A stretch of 64,000 nt of DNA from Lentzea aerocolonigenes (GTDB taxonomy: Bacteria > Actinomycetota > Actinomycetes > Mycobacteriales > Pseudonocardiaceae). The notes under the pieces are model-generated. The model searched no databases, had not been told where the DNA came from, and saw only the letters and a program-made list of their open reading frames with translations. Below are positions 16,386 to 25,280 of this stretch, in pieces. Position 1 is the stretch's first letter. Every line of letters starts with the position of its first letter. Both the position numbers and the translations under genes were made by a program. The stretch spans positions 1 through 64,000 of the forward strand of contig NZ_JYJG01000055.1 of NCBI RefSeq assembly GCF_000955955.1. The letters are read 5' to 3'.

Positions 16386-17326
16386 CCGCGCGCCTCCACC
16401 ACAAGCCGGACCTCGGTGCCGCCGCCCGGTGCCGCCCCGACCGTCAGCTCAGCGCCGACCAGCAGTGCGCGTTCCCGCATGCCCCGGATGCCCGCGCCTT
16501 CCGCGGATGAGCCGATTCCCCGTCCGTTGTCCCGAATCCGCAGCTCCACAGAGGACTGACGACCGCGCACCGTCAGCTCGATCTCGCCGGCTCCGGCGTG
16601 CCGGACGGTGTTCGTGAGGCCTTCCTGGGCCACGCGATAAACGACCAGCTCGGTTTCGGCGTCCAGGGCGGGCAGGTTCTTGTCGAACGAGCGGCGCACG
16701 GTGAGCCCTGCCGGTTCGGAGATCTCCGCGATCAGCGCCTTCAACGCGCTGACCAACCCGAGTTCCTCCAGCACACCGGGCCGCAGCCGCCGCGCGATGC
16801 GGCGGATCTCGTCCAAAGTGGACCGCGTGGTCTCCTGCACCTGCAGCAGTTCCTCGCGCACCGGGTCCGGTGACTGGTCCGCGACCCTCTTCAGCCCCAG
16901 CAACACCGCCGTCAGCGACTGCCCGACCTCGTCGTGCAGCTCCTGCGCCACCCGGCGACGTTCGGCTTCCTGCGCGCTCAAAGCACGAGCCGCGCTGTAG
17001 CCCCGTTCGGCCTCCAGCCTGTCGATCATGCTGTTGAACGTCGTGATCAGCTCCGCGATCTCGCCGTGCCCGCGCGCGGTGAGCCGGGGCCCGGGCCTGA
17101 GCAGGTCGATGGTCGTCATGGCTCGGGTGAGGCGCCCCAGCGGCGCCAGGCCCACGCGGATCAGGACGGCGTTGGCGATCAGCATCACCACGAGCCCGGC
17201 CGCGAGCACCAGCACCTCGCCCAGCAACGCGGGCGTGGACACCGTCGCGGGCCCGAACACCAGCAACGCCGCCGCCACCACCAGGACCAGGGCGTTGAGC
17301 AGGAAGATCCGCCCGAACAACGACAC
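16382..17326 (-). CDS. Membrane sensor histidine kinase (HisKA_3 type)
   Basis: From GTG 17326 the product has 314 residues. Two membrane helices (about 6-25 and 32-55) are joined by a very short outer loop, followed by a HAMP linker (LAPLGRLTRAM), a HisKA_3 dimerisation domain with phospho-accepting His131 in AQELHDEVGQS, and an ATPase domain with VAQEGLTNTVRHAGA and DNGRGIG. A purine-rich ribosome site (GGTGGAG) precedes this GTG; a longer upstream frame is not convincing protein. The near lack of an external domain suggests that it senses membrane state or an internal cue. It pairs with the overlapping response regulator gene. Confidence 0.9.
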   Translation of the reverse strand: MSLFGRIFLLNALVLVVAAALLVFGPATVSTPALLGEVLVLAAGLVVMLIANAVLIRVGLAPLGRLTRAMTTIDLLRPGPRLTARGHGEIAELITTFNSMIDRLEAERGYSAARALSAQEAERRRVAQELHDEVGQSLTAVLLGLKRVADQSPDPVREELLQVQETTRSTLDEIRRIARRLRPGVLEELGLVSALKALIAEISEPAGLTVRRSFDKNLPALDAETELVVYRVAQEGLTNTVRHAGAGEIELTVRGRQSSVELRIRDNGRGIGSSAEGAGIRGMRERALLVGAELTVGAAPGGGTEVRLVVEARG

Positions 17327-17381
17327 GCACTCCACCTCTCCGCGATCACTTCCCGCCACGCCTACGCTGACGGGTGAGCCC

Positions 17382-17401
17382 GCCACGTGTCCATCCGTGG
17401 C
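17382..17401 (-). terminator. Candidate hairpin terminator after the XRE-cupin gene
   Basis: GCCACG and CGTGGC form a 6-base stem around an 8-base loop, 12 bases beyond the stop of the XRE-cupin gene and before the kinase start region. There is no T-run, so termination efficiency is uncertain. Confidence 0.35.
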
Positions 17402-17412
17402 AACACCCATCT

Positions 17413-18000
17413 TCAGGCCGGTCGGTGCGTCTCGCCGTGGACGTGCGTGCGCATCCCCTGCGGGTCGAACAGGATCAGCAGCTCGACCGCGCCGCCGTCC
17501 GCGCTGCCCAGCCAGTGCGGCAGCGATGTGTCGAACTCGGCGGCTTCTCCCGGCGGCACGATCAGGTCGAGGTCGTCGAGCACCAGCCGCAGCTGTCCAT
17601 TCAGGACGTAGAGCCACTCGAACCCGTCGTGCGTCTGCAAAGTCGGTTCGAGCGGTTCCGGAGTCGCCGGGATGAGCATCTTGAACGACTGCACCCCGCC
17701 CGGCCGCCGGGACAACGGCACGAACGTCATCCCGAACTTGTGGATCGGCTTCAGGTGGATGCGCGGATCGCCGGTCCGCGGCGCGCCGACCAGGTCGTCC
17801 AGCGGCACGTTGTAGGTGCGCGCCAACGGCAGCAGCAACTCCAGAGTCGCCCGCCGCTGGCCACTCTCCAAACGCGACAGAGTGCTTTCCGAGATACCCG
17901 TGGTCGTGGCGAGGTCGGCCAGGGTGATGCCGCGATGCCGCCGCAACGTGCGCAGCCGTGCGCCCACCCCGTCGAGGACTTCTTCCGTTTCGCGGTTCAC
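17413..18000 (-). CDS. XRE-family regulator with cupin domain
   Basis: From GTG 18000 the product has 195 residues. It has an N-terminal helix-turn-helix (LRTLRRHRGITLADLATTTG, then SESTLSRLESGQRR) and a C-terminal cupin barrel with metal-ligand-like residues around THDGFEWLYVLNG and VPPGEAAEFDTSLPHWLG. Such XRE-cupin proteins sense small molecules and often control a divergent gene. The divergent gene here is a lipoprotein hydrolase 68 bases away, and two related palindromes lie between them. The ligand is unknown. Confidence 0.87.
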   Translation of the reverse strand: MNRETEEVLDGVGARLRTLRRHRGITLADLATTTGISESTLSRLESGQRRATLELLLPLARTYNVPLDDLVGAPRTGDPRIHLKPIHKFGMTFVPLSRRPGGVQSFKMLIPATPEPLEPTLQTHDGFEWLYVLNGQLRLVLDDLDLIVPPGEAAEFDTSLPHWLGSADGGAVELLILFDPQGMRTHVHGETHRPA

Positions 18001-18010
18001 GGGCGGCCAT

Positions 18011-18047
18011 CTTGCCAGAGCGGCAAGTTTTCGTGCCAGAAGCGGCA
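18011..18047. promoter_or_regulatory. Paired operators between XRE-cupin and hydrolase genes
   Basis: CTTGCCAGAGCGGCAAG (18011-18027) is an inverted repeat with 6-base arms. A second, weaker one follows: TGCCAGAAGCGGCA (18034-18047). The shared core TGCCAGA-GCGGCA at about two-turn spacing suggests binding by the divergent XRE-cupin protein. Confidence 0.55.
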
Positions 18048-18068
18048 TCATCACACGAAGCTGGGCCC

Positions 18069-18986
18069 ATGAAACGCGTCCTACTGGCACTCCTGCTCGT
18101 GATCACCGCCTGCTCGTCCCCGGCCCGGCTCGACGGGTTCCAGCACGAGTACGCCGACGTCGACGGCGTGCGCATGCATTACGTGACAGGCGGAAGCGGC
18201 ACTCCTGTCGTGCTGGTCCACGGCTGGCCCCAGACCTGGTACGGCTGGTGGCCGATCATGCCCGCGCTCGCCGAGCACCACACCGTCTACGCCGTCGACC
18301 TGCCCGGCCTCGGCGACAGCACCGGCACGCCGACGAGCTTCGCCAAAACCACTCTCGCCCGATACGTCCACGCGCTGACCACGAAGCTCGGCCTGCGGAA
18401 CCCCGCGATCATCGGCCACGACCTGGGCGCCGCGGTCGCGTTCCAGTACGCGAGCCAGTTCCCGCAGGACACCGCCCGCCTCGGCTACCTCGATCTGCCG
18501 TTGCCCGGGCCGCAGGTCAGCGCCGCGACGTACCGCAACCTGAGCTGGCACATCGCCTTCCACATGCAGCCGCAGGTTCCAGAAGCCGTGGTGGGCGACG
18601 ACGTCCGCGAGTACCTGAAGCTCTTCTACCCGCAGGTTTCCTTCAACGGCAGCGCGTTCGGCGGCACGAACACCACGTCCCCGTTCAGCGACGAGGAAAT
18701 CGACGAGTTCGCGCGGACCTACCGCAAACCCGCTGTGCTCAAAGCAGGATTCGACCTCTACCGGGCCCTCGGCCAGGACGTGACGGACAACGACAACGCC
18801 AAGCCCGTCACCGTCCCGACCCTGATCATGGCCGCACAAGGCCAAGCTGATGCGATCCGAGGCACAGCAGCCCCGCGGATGACCAACATCGTGCGCGCGA
18901 TGGACGTTCCGCACGCAGGACACTGGCTCGCCGAGGAGAACCCGCAGTTCGTCACCGCGGAGCTGCTGCGGTTCCTCAGCGAATGA
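18069..18986 (+). CDS. Lipoprotein alpha/beta hydrolase, epoxide hydrolase-like
   Basis: The 305-residue product starts at ATG 18069 with a lipoprotein signal peptide (LVITAC, lipidated Cys15). The alpha/beta hydrolase core follows: oxyanion loop HGWPQTW, nucleophile elbow GHDLGAA with Asp118 in place of Ser, and catalytic His in PHAGHWLAEE. An Asp nucleophile is typical of epoxide hydrolases and haloalkane or fluoroacetate dehalogenases; with HGWP I favour the epoxide hydrolase branch. A membrane-anchored member acting outside the cell is unusual. It is divergent from an XRE-cupin regulator, and its 3' end overlaps the convergent amidase by 11 bases. Confidence 0.85.
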   Translation: MKRVLLALLLVITACSSPARLDGFQHEYADVDGVRMHYVTGGSGTPVVLVHGWPQTWYGWWPIMPALAEHHTVYAVDLPGLGDSTGTPTSFAKTTLARYVHALTTKLGLRNPAIIGHDLGAAVAFQYASQFPQDTARLGYLDLPLPGPQVSAATYRNLSWHIAFHMQPQVPEAVVGDDVREYLKLFYPQVSFNGSAFGGTNTTSPFSDEEIDEFARTYRKPAVLKAGFDLYRALGQDVTDNDNAKPVTVPTLIMAAQGQADAIRGTAAPRMTNIVRAMDVPHAGHWLAEENPQFVTAELLRFLSE

Positions 18987-20448
18987 GAGCCACCCGATCA
19001 GCCCACGGCAGGGCTTCTTCCAGCTGCGAAGCGAGCCTCAACAGCAGCGACTCACCGGCCAGCGGCGCCACGAACTGAACACCGAGCGGCAGCCCGTCCG
19101 CGGTCCAGTGCAACGGCAACGAGATCGCGGGCCGGCCGGTGATGTTCGCGAGCTGCGTGTACGGCACCCAGCCGAGGTTTTCGGAGATCATGTCGTCCAG
19201 GATCGAGGTGTGGCGCAGCAACCGAGCCGTGCGCGTCTTCAGCAGCACGTCGGTCGCCCGCTGCAACGACACCGGCAGGTCGAACGCCCCGACCTTGGGC
19301 GGCGGGGTGGCGAGCGAAGGCGTCAGCAGCAGATCGTAGGACTCGAAGAACGTGCTGAGCCGCCGGGTGTGTTCGTGCCGCCGCTGGACGGCGTCCACGT
19401 AGTCGACCGGGCTCGTGGCCCGTCCCAGCGCGGCCATCAGCAACGTGTCGCGCTCGAACGCGACGTCCGGTGCCCCGGACGCCCGCTTGGCGTCCGCCAC
19501 TTTCCACGCCAGGTTCACGAACCAGGTCAGCAGGAAGTCGCGCGCCAGAGCCGCGTCGTCGAACGGCGCCTCTGGCAGCTCCTCGACGTGGTGCCCGAGA
19601 TCGGTCAACACCTTCACGGCGTTCGACACCGCGGCACGTGCCTCGGCGTGCGGCTCAGGATTGATCGCCGACGGCACCCGCACGCCGATCCGCAGCTTGC
19701 CCGGATCGACCCCGACGTTCGACGCGAACGACTCGGCGGGCAGGCCCGGCGTGTACGGCCCGGCGAACTCGCCGCCGCAGATCACGTCGAGCATCGCGGC
19801 CGTGTCCCGCACGGTCCGCGACACGACACCCTGCACCGCCGCACCGTGCATCATCTCGGCGGTCTCCGGGCCGAACGGCGTGAGCCCGCGCCCCGGCTTC
19901 AACCCGACGAGCCCGCAGCACGCGGCGGGAATCCGCGTCGAGCCGCCACCGTCGTTCGCCCCGGCGCACGGCACGATCCCGGCCGCGACCGCCGCCGCCG
20001 ATCCGCCCGACGAGCCGCCGGGCGTCCGCGTCAGGTCCCACGGGTTGCGGGCGGGGCCCCACACGACCGACTCGCTGATGGCCTTCGCACCGAACTCCGG
20101 CAGGTTCGTCTTGCCGAAGATCACCAGGCCCGCGTCGAGCCACCGCTGGACCACGGTCGAGTGCGCGGCCACGGGATGCCGGGCGAGCGAGCGGGAGCCG
20201 TTCGAGGTGGGCAGGCCCGCGTAGTCCTGGCCGAGGTCCTTGATCAGGAACGGCACCCCGGCGAACGGCCCGGTCTCGTCGCCGGACGGTTCGGCCGGAA
20301 TGTCCCGGACGATCGCGTTGATCCGCGGGTTGACCTCCGCCGCGCGCTCCCGTGCCACGGCCAGCAGCTCGGCCGCGGACACCTCCTTCGCCGCAACGAG
20401 CTGCGCCAGCCCGGTGGCGTCGTGTTTCCGGTACTCGTCGAAGTCCAT
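18976..20448 (-). CDS. Amidase (amidase signature family)
   Basis: The 490-residue protein has the Ser-cisSer-Lys triad family features: Lys in PFLIKDLGQ, the Gly/Ser-rich signature TPGGSSGGSAAAVAAG with the cis-Ser, and the nucleophile Ser in NDGGGSTRIPA. Length is normal. It would hydrolyse a carboxamide or amide bond in the cytoplasm; there is no signal peptide. The gene is the last of a probable four-gene unit (TetR, amidase, alpha/beta hydrolase, amidase) with gaps of at most four bases. It shares family but only moderate sequence with the amidase at 21306-22712. Substrate is unknown. Confidence 0.88.
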   Translation of the reverse strand: MDFDEYRKHDATGLAQLVAAKEVSAAELLAVARERAAEVNPRINAIVRDIPAEPSGDETGPFAGVPFLIKDLGQDYAGLPTSNGSRSLARHPVAAHSTVVQRWLDAGLVIFGKTNLPEFGAKAISESVVWGPARNPWDLTRTPGGSSGGSAAAVAAGIVPCAGANDGGGSTRIPAACCGLVGLKPGRGLTPFGPETAEMMHGAAVQGVVSRTVRDTAAMLDVICGGEFAGPYTPGLPAESFASNVGVDPGKLRIGVRVPSAINPEPHAEARAAVSNAVKVLTDLGHHVEELPEAPFDDAALARDFLLTWFVNLAWKVADAKRASGAPDVAFERDTLLMAALGRATSPVDYVDAVQRRHEHTRRLSTFFESYDLLLTPSLATPPPKVGAFDLPVSLQRATDVLLKTRTARLLRHTSILDDMISENLGWVPYTQLANITGRPAISLPLHWTADGLPLGVQFVAPLAGESLLLRLASQLEEALPWADRVALIR

Positions 20449-20452
20449 CCGG

Positions 20453-21304
20453 TCAAGGTAGCTGCTCGACGACCCCGAAGATGGTTTCGCGCACCACGGC
20501 CGGAGTCTCCTGTGGAATCAGGTGGCCCGCCTCCTCCACGACGATCATCTTCCCGCGCGGCACAGCGGCCATCAGGTCGGCCGCCCACTGGTTGAACTTC
20601 GGCCGCCACTCGGTCATGCCGCGCTCGACCAGCCCCGCCTGCAAGCACACGGTCGGCACGTCCGGCGTGCCGGCGGCTTGCAATCGCCGCAGAACGGGCA
20701 GTGCCGCCACGATCTGCCGAGCTTCCCGGCTGCCCGCCTGCATCGCCCGCGCGCTGGCGTAGTCGCGCGTCATGATCGCCAGGTCGGCCGCCGAGATCTC
20801 GGGCGAGATGCCGTTGCGGAAGGTCGCCTTCTTGATCAGGCCCTTGCCGCCGAACCGCGCCAGCAACCCCAGCAGCGCGAAGAACCGGGCGGCGATCTTG
20901 GCGTTCTTGGACGACATCACCTCGGCGAGCGTCGCGTCGACGAACACCATGCCCGCCACGCGTTCCGGCGCGCGATCCGCGAACAGCCGGATGATCGGGC
21001 CGCCCCAGCTGTGCCCGACGAGCACCACCGGTTCCTTCTCCCCCAACGCGTCCAGCAACGCCGTCAGGTCGTCGACGATCCGGTCGAGCGTGCGGTCCTG
21101 CGGGTCGACATCACTGCCGCCGTAGCCCGCGCGGTCGTAGGACAAGGTCCGGCAGCGCGCACTGATCTCGCGCTGCGTGTGGATCCACGACGAGCCAGGA
21201 GCACTCATTCCCGCCTCGAACACGACCAACGGGCCTTGTTCGCCCGCAACGACTGCCCGCAGCTTCCGCCCGTCCGGCAGCGCGACGATCTTCTCGGTCA
21301 GCAT
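20453..21304 (-). CDS. Alpha/beta hydrolase
   Basis: The 283-residue product starts at ATG 21304, one base after the stop of the upstream amidase. It has YDRAGYGGSD, the nucleophile elbow VGHSWGGPI (Ser), and the C-terminal His in VVEEAGHLIPQETPAVV. The cap region (about 140-200) is Lys- and Arg-rich. It resembles the broad esterase/peptidase group of alpha/beta hydrolases and lacks a signal peptide. Sitting between two amidases under a TetR gene, it may act in the same catabolic or detoxification route. No substrate can be named. Confidence 0.83.
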   Translation of the reverse strand: MLTEKIVALPDGRKLRAVVAGEQGPLVVFEAGMSAPGSSWIHTQREISARCRTLSYDRAGYGGSDVDPQDRTLDRIVDDLTALLDALGEKEPVVLVGHSWGGPIIRLFADRAPERVAGMVFVDATLAEVMSSKNAKIAARFFALLGLLARFGGKGLIKKATFRNGISPEISAADLAIMTRDYASARAMQAGSREARQIVAALPVLRRLQAAGTPDVPTVCLQAGLVERGMTEWRPKFNQWAADLMAAVPRGKMIVVEEAGHLIPQETPAVVRETIFGVVEQLP

Positions 21305-21305
21305 C

Positions 21306-22712
21306 TCATCGATCCCAGCAAGGCGGGTGGAGCTCGGACCACAACGCCGCGCTTTCCAGCTGTGCGGCCAAGGCGAGCAGGTCGGCGTCACGACGGCTGC
21401 GACCAACGAGGTGGACTCCACGAGGCAGTCCTTCATCGTCCACATGCGACGGCAGTGAAACAGCCGGCACTCCGGCGAGGTTCACCCACGGCGTGTGGCA
21501 CGACCAGCGCAACATCCGGTCGGCCTCGTCTCCGTCGTAGTAGCCGACCGGGACCGGCGCACCGTTCGTCGTGGGCGTCAACGCCACGTCGTAGTCGTCC
21601 ACCGCGGCCAGGAACGTGCTGGCATAGCGCGCAAGCAACGCCTGGGCGGTCACGACATCGCTGGCGGACAACGCATCGCTCATCGTCAGCAGCTGTTTCG
21701 AGTACGACGACAGGAGATGCGTCCGGTCCGTCAGCTCCATCGCCTGCACCGCCGCGCCCACCGAGTAGGCGAACCAGTCGACCATCGCCTTCCGCGTCGG
21801 TTCGTCCCACCGGGCGGGCAACGGGATCTCCCGCACCTCGTGCCCGAGCTCGACGAGCAGCCGGGCCGTGCGCTGGACGGCCAGCACCGACTGCGGGTCG
21901 ACGTCCTGGTCGAGCCCGGTGTCGGTCCACATCGCGATCTTCAACGACCTGCGCAGCCCGAGCGCGGCGCTGAAGCTGCTTCCCTGGCTCCAGCCGTAGA
22001 TGTCGCCGGGAGCCGGACGAGCCATCACGTCGAGCACCAGCGCCGCGTCCTCGACCGTGCGCGCGAGCGGCCCTTCCGTTGAGGCCACGAAGAAAGAGCT
22101 CGCAGGCGCCGAACTGACCAGGCCGCGACTCGGCTTCACGCCGACGAGGTGACAGGTCGCGGCAGGCGTGCGGATCGAGCCCGCGCCGTCACTGCCATGT
22201 GCGACCGGCAGGAGTCCGGCCGCGACCGCCGTCGCCGCACCACCGCTCGATCCGCTGGAATAGCGATCGGTCCCGTACGGCGTCACGGAAGGCCGTGGGA
22301 TGACGTCGTTCTCGGTGAAGCAGGTGGATCCGAACTCCGGTGTGTTCGTCTTGCCGAGCACCACCGCGCCCGCCTGGCGCAGCAGCCCGACGGTCCAGGA
22401 GTCCTCGTCCGGCACGAACTCCGCCATCGCCGCCGACCCGAACGTCGTCCGAATGCCCGCGGTGGCGGCCAAATCCTTGATGCCCAAGGGCAAACCCAGC
22501 AACGGGGACTGCTCGCCGGCAGCCAGCCGCGCGTCCGCGCGATCAGCTTCTTCGAGCGCCTGATCAGCCGTGACGGTGATGAACGCGCCGAGCTCGGCGT
22601 CCAGCCGGTCGATGCGCGCCAGGTAGTGCTCGGTCAACTCGCGCGAACTGACCTCCTTGGCGCGCAACGAACGCAGCTGTTGCGCGGCGGTCAGCGAGTG
22701 GAGGTCGCTCAT
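21306..22712 (-). CDS. Amidase (amidase signature family)
   Basis: The 468-residue protein has the amidase signature features: Lys in [31 protein letters not shown] with the cis-Ser, and the nucleophile Ser in [12 protein letters not shown]. It begins at ATG 22712, overlapping the TetR gene by ATGA, and ends one base before the next hydrolase, so the three are co-translated. The C-terminus ends in [14 protein letters not shown], as usual for the family. Nothing in the sequence fixes the substrate. Confidence 0.88.
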   Translation of the reverse strand: MSDLHSLTAAQQLRSLRAKEVSSRELTEHYLARIDRLDAELGAFITVTADQALEEADRADARLAAGEQSPLLGLPLGIKDLAATAGIRTTFGSAAMAEFVPDEDSWTVGLLRQAGAVVLGKTNTPEFGSTCFTENDVIPRPSVTPYGTDRYSSGSSGGAATAVAAGLLPVAHGSDGAGSIRTPAATCHLVGVKPSRGLVSSAPASSFFVASTEGPLARTVEDAALVLDVMARPAPGDIYGWSQGSSFSAALGLRRSLKIAMWTDTGLDQDVDPQSVLAVQRTARLLVELGHEVREIPLPARWDEPTRKAMVDWFAYSVGAAVQAMELTDRTHLLSSYSKQLLTMSDALSASDVVTAQALLARYASTFLAAVDDYDVALTPTTNGAPVPVGYYDGDEADRMLRWSCHTPWVNLAGVPAVSLPSHVDDEGLPRGVHLVGRSRRDADLLALAAQLESAALWSELHPPCWDR

Positions 22713-23284
22713 GACGTCACCGTCGTTCCCGTCAGCGTCCGGTAGACCGACTGCGTCACCACGTCCAGCTCGTCCGGCGTCATCGGCTGCCCGCCGAACA
22801 TCCTGCGGTGCATCAGCGGTCCTTCCAGCAGGTTGCCGACCAGCGCCAGCTCCGGCACCTCACCGATCTCGCCGCGCCGCACCGCCCTGGCGATCGCGTC
22901 GACCAACGGCTGGGAGCGCCGCACCACCAGCGCGCGGAACGTCCGCCCGGCCTCGTCGTCCCGGCGCAGGTCGGAGAGAAAACCGATCAACCCCTCGTTC
23001 CACGGCTGGTCCCAGGCCCCGGCCAGGTCCTCGACGAACGCCCTGAGGTCGCCGAGCAGAGCCCCGGTGTCGAAGTCCGGCACGGGCGGCAGGAACTCGT
23101 TCAGCACGTCCGCCACCAGCCGCACCTTGCTCGGCCACCGCCGGTAGACGTCCGTCCGGTGAGCCTGTGCCTGCGCCGCGACCTGGGTCAGCGTCAACGC
23201 GTCGTAGCCGTTCGTGGTCAGCAGCGACCACGCCGTCGTGAGCAAACGCTGTTCGAGATCGGGATCCCGCGGACGACCCGCCAC
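22709..23284 (-). CDS. TetR-family regulator of the amidase operon
   Basis: From GTG 23284 (preceded by CTGGAGG) the product has 191 residues. The N-terminal helix-turn-helix reads LTLTQVAAQAQAHRTDVYRRWPSKVRLV, and the rest is the helical ligand-binding domain. A palindrome 16-32 bases upstream and a -10-like TAGGTT (reverse of 23319-23324) next to it indicate autoregulation. The longer upstream open frame lies within the patatin gene and is not used. It leads the amidase-hydrolase-amidase genes. Confidence 0.87.
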   Translation of the reverse strand: MAGRPRDPDLEQRLLTTAWSLLTTNGYDALTLTQVAAQAQAHRTDVYRRWPSKVRLVADVLNEFLPPVPDFDTGALLGDLRAFVEDLAGAWDQPWNEGLIGFLSDLRRDDEAGRTFRALVVRRSQPLVDAIARAVRRGEIGEVPELALVGNLLEGPLMHRRMFGGQPMTPDELDVVTQSVYRTLTGTTVTS

Positions 23285-23299
23285 CGTCGCCTCCAGTTT

Positions 23300-23316
23300 C
23301 GCAACAGGTTGTTGCG
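23300..23316. promoter_or_regulatory. TetR operator
   Basis: CGCAACAGGTTGTTGCG has perfect 6-base arms around five bases and lies directly downstream of a -10-like TAGGTT on the minus strand, before the TetR start. Binding would block the operon promoter. Confidence 0.6.
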
Positions 23317-24243
23317 TTAACCTAGCACGACCGCGGCTTCCAGCGCGTTCATCGCCGCCTGGAGGCCCGTGTCGACCACCGCGCGCAACACCTCGGGGCG
23401 TCGTTCGGTGCGGCCGACCTGCAGGCTGCCGAGCGGCGGCCGGATCTGCAGGCACGCGGGATGCGTCGCCAGCAGCTCCTCCTCCTCGTCCCGGAGTTCC
23501 TTGCGGTTCAGCCAGGTGTGCACGACTCCGGGCGCATGGCGGGCGAACCAGCGCGACAGCACCAGCCGTTCGCCACGGGTGGGCCCCACCGGAAGATCGT
23601 CCTCCCGCGTGGTGCGCAGCGCGACGATGTGCGTGGCCTGCTGGGCGAGCGCCGACCGCACACACACCATCTCGCTCAAGCCTGCGTCGACGTAGGGATG
23701 CCCGTCGATGATCACGGGCGGCCCGGCGAGCAGCGGCATCGCGGTGGACGCCCGCAACGCGGTCTGCAGGCTCCCGACGTCGTGGATCTTCGAGTGCAGA
23801 TCTGTCGCCTCGCCGGTGAGCGCGTCCGTGGCGATCGGGTGGAACGGGACGGGGTTGTCCAGGATGTCCTGGAACCCCATCGGCCAGACCTGCGTGTAGA
23901 TGGTGTGCACGAGGTGTTTCGTGTCCACGACGGGCTGGCGGCTGAAGGCGCGCAACGGGTTGATGGTCGTCCGCATGACTCTCGGATCCCACCAGGCGTC
24001 CACGGTCTTCTCGGCCCGCCCGCACAGCAGCCAGGCAGCGTTGAGAGACCCCGCCGAGCTGCCGTAGACGGCGTCGAACAACGGCAGCAGCCTGAGCCGT
24101 TCGATCGCCACGGCCATCCCGCTCGAGTACGCGCCGCGCGAGCTCCCGCCCTCGATCAGCAGCACCAGGCGTGCGTCATCGCCACGCTGACCTGGCGTGC
24201 TTCCCTGTCGCCTGCGCTCACGCAGCAACTCCAGAACGGACAC
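23317..24243 (-). CDS. Patatin-like phospholipase
   Basis: From GTG 24243 the product has 308 residues. It has the patatin oxyanion loop EGGSSRGAY (residues 31-39), the nucleophile elbow GSSAGS with Ser63, and the catalytic Asp in VDAGLSEM. These proteins use a Ser-Asp dyad to hydrolyse acyl esters of phospholipids or other lipids. No signal peptide is seen, so it acts in the cytoplasm or at the inner membrane face. It lies 20 bases after the P450 gene in the order AraC regulator, P450, patatin, which suggests work on a common lipid-like substrate. Confidence 0.86.
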   Translation of the reverse strand: MSVLELLRERRRQGSTPGQRGDDARLVLLIEGGSSRGAYSSGMAVAIERLRLLPLFDAVYGSSAGSLNAAWLLCGRAEKTVDAWWDPRVMRTTINPLRAFSRQPVVDTKHLVHTIYTQVWPMGFQDILDNPVPFHPIATDALTGEATDLHSKIHDVGSLQTALRASTAMPLLAGPPVIIDGHPYVDAGLSEMVCVRSALAQQATHIVALRTTREDDLPVGPTRGERLVLSRWFARHAPGVVHTWLNRKELRDEEEELLATHPACLQIRPPLGSLQVGRTERRPEVLRAVVDTGLQAAMNALEAAVVLG

Positions 24244-24263
24244 CTTCCACCTTCTCCTTCCGC

Positions 24264-25271
24264 TCAGGCGTGGAGCTTCAACTCCAGCACGTCGATCCCC
24301 ACCGGAGTCCTCCGGGTCTCCAGGTCCGCGATCTGCCACTCCCTCTCCAACAAGACGGAGAGCGCGATCCTTACCTGCAGCCGAGCCAGGTGAGCGCCCG
24401 GGCAGAAGTGGATCCCGTGCCCGAACGACAGGTGCGGGTTGACGGTCCGGCCCGCGTCGAACGTGTCCGGGTCGGCGAACACCTCCGGATCGCGGTTGGC
24501 CGCGGAGATCATCGCGATCACCCGTTGCCCTGGCCGCAGCTCGACGCCGCCGAGCGTGGTGGGCCTGGTGACGAACCGGTCCGTACCGCCCGTCGGGGGC
24601 AGGTACCGGAGCACCTCCTCGATCGCCAGCGGGAGATCAGCGGGCAACGGCTGGGAGACGAGGCACAGCATCGCGTTCACCAGCAGCGTCTTGGTGGTCT
24701 CGTGGCCGTTGATCAGCAGCAGCGTGCAGAGGTTGACCAGCTCGTCGTCGATCATGCCCTGCGCCTGGAAGAAGGCACGCAGCTCCCGCACCGCCAGCCG
24801 GAAGTCGGTGTCGTCGGCGGCGAACGTGCCGAAGAACGACGTGATCGCCTCGGTCCAGCGCACGAAGTCCGGCGACACCGGCACGCCCAGCAGACCCGCG
24901 ATCGTGTGCAGGGTCAACGGATACGCCACCTCGCGGACCAGGTCGAGGCTCGACCCCGTGATCAACGCTTCCGCGCGGGCCTTGATCTCCGGTTCGAGTG
25001 CGGCCACCGCCCGCGGGGTGAAGAGCCTGCCGAATTTGCGCCTCAACGCCTGATGCTGAGGCGGGTCGGTGGCCAAGAGACTGCGCAGCAACGGGTTGTC
25101 GCGGTGCGGGATCGGCTGGGTGCTGTGCCGCAGTTCGTCGGACGAGAACGTCGAGTGGTCGGTGAGCACTCTGTCCACTTCGGAGTACCGGGTGACCAGC
25201 CAGGCACCGAACGACGTGAACCGCACCGGCCCCACCTCGGGGGCGCGAAAGATCTCTTCGAGCAACACCAC
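24264..25271 (-). CDS. Cytochrome P450 with short N-terminus
   Basis: The 335-residue protein has the P450 core: I-helix INGHETTKTLL, K-helix EEVLRYL (ExxR), and heme loop FGHGIHFCPGAHLAR with Cys290. Bacterial P450s have about 400 residues; here the usual first 50-60 residues are missing. The frame has a TAG shortly upstream of GTG 25271, and the first residues (LLEEIFRAPEVGPVRFTSFGAWLVTRYSEV) already match the region before helix B. Either the start of the protein was lost or this is a short subfamily. It lies nine bases after the AraC-type gene. Redox partners are not encoded nearby. Confidence 0.88.
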   Translation of the reverse strand: MVLLEEIFRAPEVGPVRFTSFGAWLVTRYSEVDRVLTDHSTFSSDELRHSTQPIPHRDNPLLRSLLATDPPQHQALRRKFGRLFTPRAVAALEPEIKARAEALITGSSLDLVREVAYPLTLHTIAGLLGVPVSPDFVRWTEAITSFFGTFAADDTDFRLAVRELRAFFQAQGMIDDELVNLCTLLLINGHETTKTLLVNAMLCLVSQPLPADLPLAIEEVLRYLPPTGGTDRFVTRPTTLGGVELRPGQRVIAMISAANRDPEVFADPDTFDAGRTVNPHLSFGHGIHFCPGAHLARLQVRIALSVLLEREWQIADLETRRTPVGIDVLELKLHA

Positions 25272-25280
25272 CCCAGCGTG

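Noticed and set aside
17327..18175. Long N-terminal extension of the histidine kinase frame.
   Set aside because: It runs antiparallel in frame shadow over the XRE-cupin gene and has no protein-like pattern; GTG 17326 has a good ribosome site.
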